Assembly (NCBI GenBank): GCA_005402585.1
Contig: BIFP01000048.1
Coordinates: 62,001-126,000, forward strand
Length of the DNA: 64,000 nt
Source of the DNA: Micromonosporaceae bacterium KJ-029
GTDB taxonomy: Bacteria; Actinomycetota; Actinomycetes; Mycobacteriales; Micromonosporaceae
Direction: 5' to 3'
Position numbers and translations under genes: made by a program. The notes under the pieces are model-generated. The model was not told the origin of the DNA. It saw only the letters and a program-made list of their open reading frames with translations, and did not search any database. This document shows positions 59,511 to 64,000 of the stretch, piece by piece (within the stretch, counting starts at the first letter, position 1; each line of letters starts with the position of its first letter).

Positions 59511-60740
59511 GTGCGGGTCGAGTTGCAGCGCATCGTCGACGCCGTCGCCGCCCACGCCGGCCGACCCGCCGTGATCGAGGACCGACGGCAGCGCGTCGTC
59601 GTCTACAGCGAACAGACCGGGCTGGTGGACGAGGTCCGGCGGGCCTCGATCCTGCGCCGGCAGACCGCCCCCGAGGTCATCGCGTGGCTGCGCGACTTCG
59701 GCATCGCCGAGGCGCGGGCACCGGTGCGAACGCCGGCCCGCCCGGAGCTGGACCTGCTACCCCGGCTGTGCGTGCCGGTGCGCCACCACGACCTGCTGCT
59801 CGGATTCGTCTGGTTCATCGACCCGGACGGCACCATGGCCGACGTCGACCTGGCGGCGACGGGGCTGCTCAAGGAACTGTCCCTGGCCCTGTACCGGGAG
59901 AACCTGCTCGGCGAGCTGGCCGCGCAGAGCGAGACCGAGGCGGCGTGGACGCTGCTCGCCGACAGCCCGGACACCCGCGACCAGGCGGTCAAGGCGCTGC
60001 TGGAGGCGGGGATGATCGCCGCCGACGGGCCACGGACGGCGCTCGTCGCCCGCCTCGTGGCGCCCGGGCAGCGACAGCCCGACGAGCGGGCCCGGATCGC
60101 GCTGGAGCAGTCTCTGGTGGCCGCGCGGCGGCGGGCCGGCACCCGGGAGGCGCTGCACCTGGTCCGGCACGACCACGGCGTGCTGCTGCTGCCCGCCGAA
60201 CCAGCCGCCGGCCGGCCCACTCCGGAGGTCGCCGCCCGACATCTCGACGACGACCTGCAACACGTCACGCGCAGCCTCGGTTCGGTGGAGCGGACCGTGG
60301 TCGGGGTCGGCCGGACCCGACCGCGCCTGGCCGACGTGGTCGAGTCGTACGCCGAGGCGCTGCACGCCGCGCGGATCGGCGCCCAGTTGCCGACGTTGGG
60401 CCGGGTGGTCCTCTGGTCGGGCCTGGGCATCTATCGCGTGCTGGCCCGGCTCGGCGAGCAGCAGCTCACGGTGGCCGACGTCCACCCGGGTCTGGCGCGG
60501 CTGCTGCACTCACCGGCCAACCAGGCGCTGCTGGCGACGCTGGAGCGGTATCTGGACCGGGCCGGCAACGCCCACGCCACGGCGGCCGAGCTGCGGTTGC
60601 ACCGCACCACGCTCTACTACCGGCTGCAACGCATCGAGGAGCTCGCCGGCACCGACCTCAAGGACGGCGCCGAGCGGCTCTGCCTGCACCTGGCGCTGAA
60701 GCTGGCCCGGCTGACCGGCCATCACCGGCCCGAGGAGTGA
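59511..60740 (+). CDS. PucR-family transcriptional regulator
   Basis: 409 aa from GTG 59511 with GGAAGGGGGG upstream; the longer frame to 59289 runs through the promoter region. The N-terminal half resembles a sensor region (VIEDRRQRVVVYSEQTG, VPVRHHDLLLGFVWFID). The C-terminus is the PucR helix-turn-helix: LLATLERYLDRAGNAHATAAELRLHRTTLYYRLQRIEELAGTDLKDGAERLCLHLALKLARL. PucR proteins control purine or other catabolic and transport genes. It is just upstream of the sugar ABC transporter genes, which it may regulate. Confidence 0.88.
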   Translation: MRVELQRIVDAVAAHAGRPAVIEDRRQRVVVYSEQTGLVDEVRRASILRRQTAPEVIAWLRDFGIAEARAPVRTPARPELDLLPRLCVPVRHHDLLLGFVWFIDPDGTMADVDLAATGLLKELSLALYRENLLGELAAQSETEAAWTLLADSPDTRDQAVKALLEAGMIAADGPRTALVARLVAPGQRQPDERARIALEQSLVAARRRAGTREALHLVRHDHGVLLLPAEPAAGRPTPEVAARHLDDDLQHVTRSLGSVERTVVGVGRTRPRLADVVESYAEALHAARIGAQLPTLGRVVLWSGLGIYRVLARLGEQQLTVADVHPGLARLLHSPANQALLATLERYLDRAGNAHATAAELRLHRTTLYYRLQRIEELAGTDLKDGAERLCLHLALKLARLTGHHRPEE

Positions 60741-60904
60741 GCCGGCCGCGTGCCGTCCCGCGCCGCCGGGGAGGGCAACTCCGACACACGTAGCAGCCGG
60801 GAATGGAGATCTTCGACAGGTGCCCGATGACCTGGCGGCGCGGCGGTCCATATGTTCGGGCGGCACCCGATCATTCGGGCTGTCACCGGTGAGGAGGTAG
60901 TGCG

Positions 60905-61738
60905 GTGGTCGGGCGGTGGCTAGGGCGGTACGCGGTGCCCGCCCTCGTCGCGGCGATCTTCGTCGCTCCACTGTGGTTCATGGTGGTCGGCTCACTGCGG
61001 CCCGCCGGTTCCCCGCCATCGCGCACCCTGGAGCTGTGGCCGGCCGAACCCACCACGGCGGCATACACGCGCCTGCCGGAACTGGTCCCCCTCTTCCGCT
61101 ACCTGGCGAACTCCGCGCTGGTGGTGGCGCTGGCCGTCCCGCTGACCGTGCTGGTCGCCTCGCTGACCGGGTTCGGGCTGCGGCTGCTGTCCCGCCCCGC
61201 GCGGCGGCGGGCGCTGCTCGGGCTGCTGGTGCTGCTGCTGGTGCCGGTCACCGCCGTCTGGGCGACCCGGTTCGAGGTGTTCCGGCTGGCCGGGGTCGTC
61301 GACACGTACCTGCCGCTGCTGGCACCGGCGGCCCTCGCTGTCAGCCCGTTCCTGGTCCTGCTGTACGCATGGAGCTTCGGCGGCGTGCCGGACAGCCAGT
61401 TGCAGGCTGCGCGGCTGGAAGGCGCCGGGTGGCTCACCATCTGGCGACGGCTGGCGCTGCCGCAGGTCAAGCCGGCGACGCTCGCGGTCGCAGTGCTCGC
61501 CTTCACCTTCCACTGGGCCAACTTCATCGACCCGCTGCTCTACCTGACCAGCGGTGACCGTTACACCTGGCCCCTCGGGCTGCGCTTCCTCCTGCTGCTC
61601 AACCCGACCGACTGGCCGCTGCTGATGGCCGGCAGCGTGGTCGCCACCGCGCCGTGCGTGCTGGTGTTCCTGCTGGCACAGCGGGTCCTGCTGGCCGACG
61701 ACCCGTTGGCGGCGCTTCGATCGAAAGGACGACCATGA
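60905..61738 (+). CDS. Carbohydrate ABC transporter permease (MalG-like)
   Basis: 277 aa from GTG 60905, GAGGAGG upstream. Six helices: AVPALVAAIFVAPLWFMVVGSL, ANSALVVALAVPLTVLVASLTGFGL, LLGLLVLLLVPVTAVWA, then AVSPFLVLLYAWSFGGVPDSQLQAARLEGAGWLTIWRRLALPQVKPATLAVAVLAF with the EAA loop. Importers of this type need a second (MalF-like) permease, which is not upstream here and may lie beyond the window. Overlaps the binding-protein gene by 4 nt. Confidence 0.88.
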   Translation: MVGRWLGRYAVPALVAAIFVAPLWFMVVGSLRPAGSPPSRTLELWPAEPTTAAYTRLPELVPLFRYLANSALVVALAVPLTVLVASLTGFGLRLLSRPARRRALLGLLVLLLVPVTAVWATRFEVFRLAGVVDTYLPLLAPAALAVSPFLVLLYAWSFGGVPDSQLQAARLEGAGWLTIWRRLALPQVKPATLAVAVLAFTFHWANFIDPLLYLTSGDRYTWPLGLRFLLLLNPTDWPLLMAGSVVATAPCVLVFLLAQRVLLADDPLAALRSKGRP

Positions 61739-63018
61739 CCCCGACCTGGCGGCGCGCCTGCGCGGCCCTGCTCACCGTCGCACTCGCCACCGCCGGTTGC
61801 ACCTCCGGTGACGGGAAGGCGGACCGGCCCGGCATCACGGTGGTGCTGTTCGGCGACGCCGAGGAGGTCGCCGGCTACCGCAGCCTGGTCGACGGCTTCA
61901 CCGACGCCAACCCGGACATGGATGTCACCCTGTCCCCGGTGGCCACCCAGGACGAGCTGATGGCGCGGCTCACCACCTCGTTCGCCGGGGGCCAGCCGCC
62001 GGACGTGTTCCTGATGAACTACCGCCGGTACGGGCAGTTCGCCGGGCAGGGCGTGATCGAGCCGGCGCAGTCGTACCTGGACGCCAGCAGCGCGATCAAG
62101 GAGAGCGACTTCAGCCCACGCGCGCTGGACGCCTTCCGGTTCGACGGGCAGAACCTGACCTGCCTGCCGCAGAACCTGTCCTCGCTGGTCGTCTACTACA
62201 ACGCCGACCTGTTCCAGGCCGCCGGCGTCGCCACGCCGTCACCCGGCTGGACCTGGGACGACTTCCTGGCCGCAGGGAAGGCGCTGACCCGCGACGGCCG
62301 GTACGGGGTCGGCGTGGAGGCGTCCATCGCCCGGCTCGCGCCGTTCGTCTGGTCCAACCGCGGTGAGCTGGTCGACGACGAGGCCCGGCCGACCACGCTG
62401 ACGCTGCGCGAGGACCCGGCCGCCCGGGAGGCCGTCGACTGGTTCCTCGACCTGCAGCTGCGCCACCGGGTCGTCCCGCCGGACGCGGAGGAGCAGAGCG
62501 AGTCCAGCGAGGCCCGCTTCCTGCGCGGTACCCTCGGCATGTACCTGAGCAGCCGGGTCGCCGTGCCCACCCTGCGGACCATCTCCGGGTTCACCTGGGA
62601 CGTCGCGTCGCTGCCGGTCGCACCGGGCGGGGTGCCGGCGTCGATCCTGCACAGCGACGCGTACTGCATGAGCGCCGGTCTGCCGGACCACCGGCCGGCG
62701 TGGCGGTTCATCGAGTACGCGATGGGTGCCAGCGGGCAGCAGACGCTCGCCGAGTCGGGCCGGACCGTCCCGTCCCGGCTGGACGTGGCCGGCTCGCCGG
62801 CGTTCCTGGACCCGGCCAAGCCGCCGCGCTCGTCGCAGGTCTTCCTCGACGCCGAACCGCACCTGCGCGCCACCCCACGCACCGCCACCTGGGCCCGGGT
62901 CGAGAAGGAGGCGAACAAGCTGCTGGAGGAGGTGTTCTACGGCCGGGTCGACCGGGAGGAGGGGCTGCGCCAGCTGGAGGAGACCGTCCGTCCACTGTTC
63001 ACGTCGGCGGGCAAGTGA
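61735..63018 (+). CDS. Carbohydrate ABC transporter substrate-binding lipoprotein
   Basis: 427 aa from ATG 61735 (ATGA overlap). Lipobox ATAGC after a Sec signal. Extracellular solute-binding type 1 fold: ITVVLFGDAEEVAGYRSLVDGFTDANPDMDVTLSPVATQDELMARLTTSFAGGQPPDVFLMNYRRYGQFAGQG, VYYNADLFQAAGVATPSPGWTWDDFLAAGKAL and a late EEVFYGRVDREEGLRQLEETV. It captures an oligosaccharide or sugar derivative for the permease-ATPase pair beside it. Confidence 0.9.
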   Translation: MTPTWRRACAALLTVALATAGCTSGDGKADRPGITVVLFGDAEEVAGYRSLVDGFTDANPDMDVTLSPVATQDELMARLTTSFAGGQPPDVFLMNYRRYGQFAGQGVIEPAQSYLDASSAIKESDFSPRALDAFRFDGQNLTCLPQNLSSLVVYYNADLFQAAGVATPSPGWTWDDFLAAGKALTRDGRYGVGVEASIARLAPFVWSNRGELVDDEARPTTLTLREDPAAREAVDWFLDLQLRHRVVPPDAEEQSESSEARFLRGTLGMYLSSRVAVPTLRTISGFTWDVASLPVAPGGVPASILHSDAYCMSAGLPDHRPAWRFIEYAMGASGQQTLAESGRTVPSRLDVAGSPAFLDPAKPPRSSQVFLDAEPHLRATPRTATWARVEKEANKLLEEVFYGRVDREEGLRQLEETVRPLFTSAGK

Positions 63019-63100
63019 GCGAGCGTCAGCGAGCGAATCATCAACCCAGTGCGGTAGTGCCTCATGTCGGCGCGCAGCGCAGCGGAGCGGCCGACATGAG
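63016..63100. repeat. Interspersed GAGCGAGCG-type repeat with an 11-bp palindrome spanning a start codon
   Basis: The binding-protein TGA opens the string GAGCGAGCGTCAGCGAGCGA. An inverted repeat follows, CTCATGTCGGC (63061-63071) and GCCGACATGAG (63090-63100), perfect over 11 bp. The right arm contains the ATG of the ATPase gene. Similar GAGCGAGCG...AATCATC strings are, to my knowledge, common at gene borders in Micromonospora genomes. Confidence 0.55.
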
Positions 63101-64000
63101 CGACGGGCCTCGGGGCACCATCCGGTTGGCGGCGCTGACCCGGTCGTACGGGCGGACCACCGCCGTCGACGGCATCGACCTGGAGGTGCGGGCCGGGGAG
63201 CTGATCACCCTGGTCGGCCCCTCCGGGTCGGGCAAGTCGACGATCCTGCGGCTGATCGCCGGGCTGGACCGGCCGGACGGCGGCCAGGTCCTGGTCGACG
63301 GCACGGACGTCGCCGCGGTGCCGCCGCACCGGCGCGCGGTGGCGATGGTCTTCCAGGACTACGCGCTGTTCCCGCACCTCACCGTGCTGGGCAACCTGAC
63401 CTTCGGGCTGCGGGTGCGGCGGGTGCGGCGTGCCGAGGCCGACCGGCGGGCCCGCGCCGCCGCCGAGCGGCTCGGCATCGGCGACCTGCTGGAGCGCTAC
63501 CCCGACCAGATGTCCGGCGGCCAGCGCCAGCGGGTGGCGCTGGCCCGGGCGCTGCTGCGCGACCCCAGCGTCTACCTGCTCGACGAGCCCCTGGCGAGCC
63601 TGGACGCGCAGCTGCGCTTCGCCACCCGCGCGGACCTGCTCGCCCTGCACCGGGAGCTGCGTACCACCACCATCCACGTCACGCACGACCAGCACGAGGC
63701 GATGACCCTGGGCGACCGGGTGGTCGTCCTCGCCGCCGGGCGGGTACGGCAGGTCGGTCCACCCCAACAGGTGTACGACGAGCCGGCCGACACGTTCGTC
63801 GCCGGGTTCCTCGGCAGCCCGCCGATGAACCTGGTCCCCGGCGGCGGGGTGCTCGGCGGCGACGAGGCGATGACCCTCGGCGTACGCCCGGAGGACCTGA
63901 CGCTCGACGACGCCGGACCGGTCACCGCGACGGTCGAGGCGGTGGAGGCGCTGGGCAGCGAGGCGATCCTGCTGACCCGCTGCCCGGACGGCACCCGGCT
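63096..64000 (+). CDS. Sugar ABC transporter ATPase (MalK/UgpC-like), partial
   Basis: 301 codons visible from ATG 63096; the 3' end lies past base 64000. Walker A LVGPSGSGKSTILR, Q-loop VAMVFQDYALFPHLTV, signature MSGGQRQRVALARALL, Walker B VYLLDEPLASLDA and His VTHDQHEAMTLGDR. The regulatory beta domain (MalK-type TOBE) begins near residue 240 (NLVPGGGVLG, LGVRPEDL). Third gene of the sugar importer. Its start codon lies in the right arm of a perfect inverted repeat, and no separate ribosome site is evident. Confidence 0.92.
   Translation, partial: MSDGPRGTIRLAALTRSYGRTTAVDGIDLEVRAGELITLVGPSGSGKSTILRLIAGLDRPDGGQVLVDGTDVAAVPPHRRAVAMVFQDYALFPHLTVLGNLTFGLRVRRVRRAEADRRARAAAERLGIGDLLERYPDQMSGGQRQRVALARALLRDPSVYLLDEPLASLDAQLRFATRADLLALHRELRTTTIHVTHDQHEAMTLGDRVVVLAAGRVRQVGPPQQVYDEPADTFVAGFLGSPPMNLVPGGGVLGGDEAMTLGVRPEDLTLDDAGPVTATVEAVEALGSEAILLTRCPDGTR

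Overview
High-GC actinobacterial chromosome, most likely a Micromonospora-type (Micromonosporaceae) genome. The basis is GC-rich third codon positions, frequent GTG starts and GTGA/ATGA overlaps, F420 enzymes, secreted Tat and lipoproteins, and actinomycete families (MocR, PucR, IclR, MarR). No rRNA, tRNA, CRISPR array, transposase or phage gene was seen.

Layout. 1-1477: 5' part of a leftward N6-adenine DNA methylase-like gene, cut by the window edge. 1577-6000: two small lipoproteins, an RNase H-fold protein, a small unknown protein and an arylsulfotransferase-type lipoprotein. 6265-10797: secreted PQQ-type sugar dehydrogenase with PKD domain, Tat-exported TIM-barrel sugar isomerase homologue, and a B12-binding radical SAM protein. 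10823-20342: mixed housekeeping and accessory genes (propeller lipoprotein, FAD oxidoreductase with a divergent MocR regulator, DUF1877/DUF2199 pair, two divergent aminoglycoside-phosphotransferase-fold kinases, MarR with a divergent FMN reductase-GNAT fusion). 20457-25551: an alpha-hydroxy-acid oxidase relic and a very large secreted GH78 alpha-L-rhamnosidase. 25579-27311: a methyltransferase and a membrane protein.

27418-42414 is a leftward catabolic block of two operons. Together they encode an NMT1/THI5-type ABC importer, an IclR regulator, an aldehyde dehydrogenase, two carbon-nitrogen hydrolases, a DUF1185 protein, a class III aminotransferase, a dihydropyrimidinase, an F420-type luciferase-like oxidoreductase, an NADPH:F420 reductase, a CofC/FbiD-like guanylyltransferase and an EamA exporter. 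Both operon promoters have the same design: a -35/-10 pair followed at once by the operator TGAAC-N5-GTTCA. I read this as a pyrimidine (or related N-heterocycle) degradation route in which F420H2 may replace the usual dihydropyrimidine dehydrogenase.

42990-57979 is a RiPP biosynthetic cluster. It has a 50-residue precursor too short for routine ORF calling (45805-45957), a YcaO/TfuA pair (thioamidation), a second YcaO with two E1-like partner proteins (azoline cyclodehydratase), a SagB-type azoline dehydrogenase, and an unusual NRPS-like arm: two adenylate-forming ligases, a carrier protein and a free-standing condensation domain. A beta-lactamase-fold protein with a Cys in place of the catalytic Ser lies beside it. 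The combination predicts an azole/thioamide peptide carrying an acyl or aminoacyl group. I know of no described system with this composition.

58146-64000: monooxygenase and SnoaL-type small proteins, a truncated AraC gene ending in a glyoxalase tail, a PucR regulator, and a sugar ABC transporter (permease, binding protein, ATPase) whose ATPase runs off the right edge.
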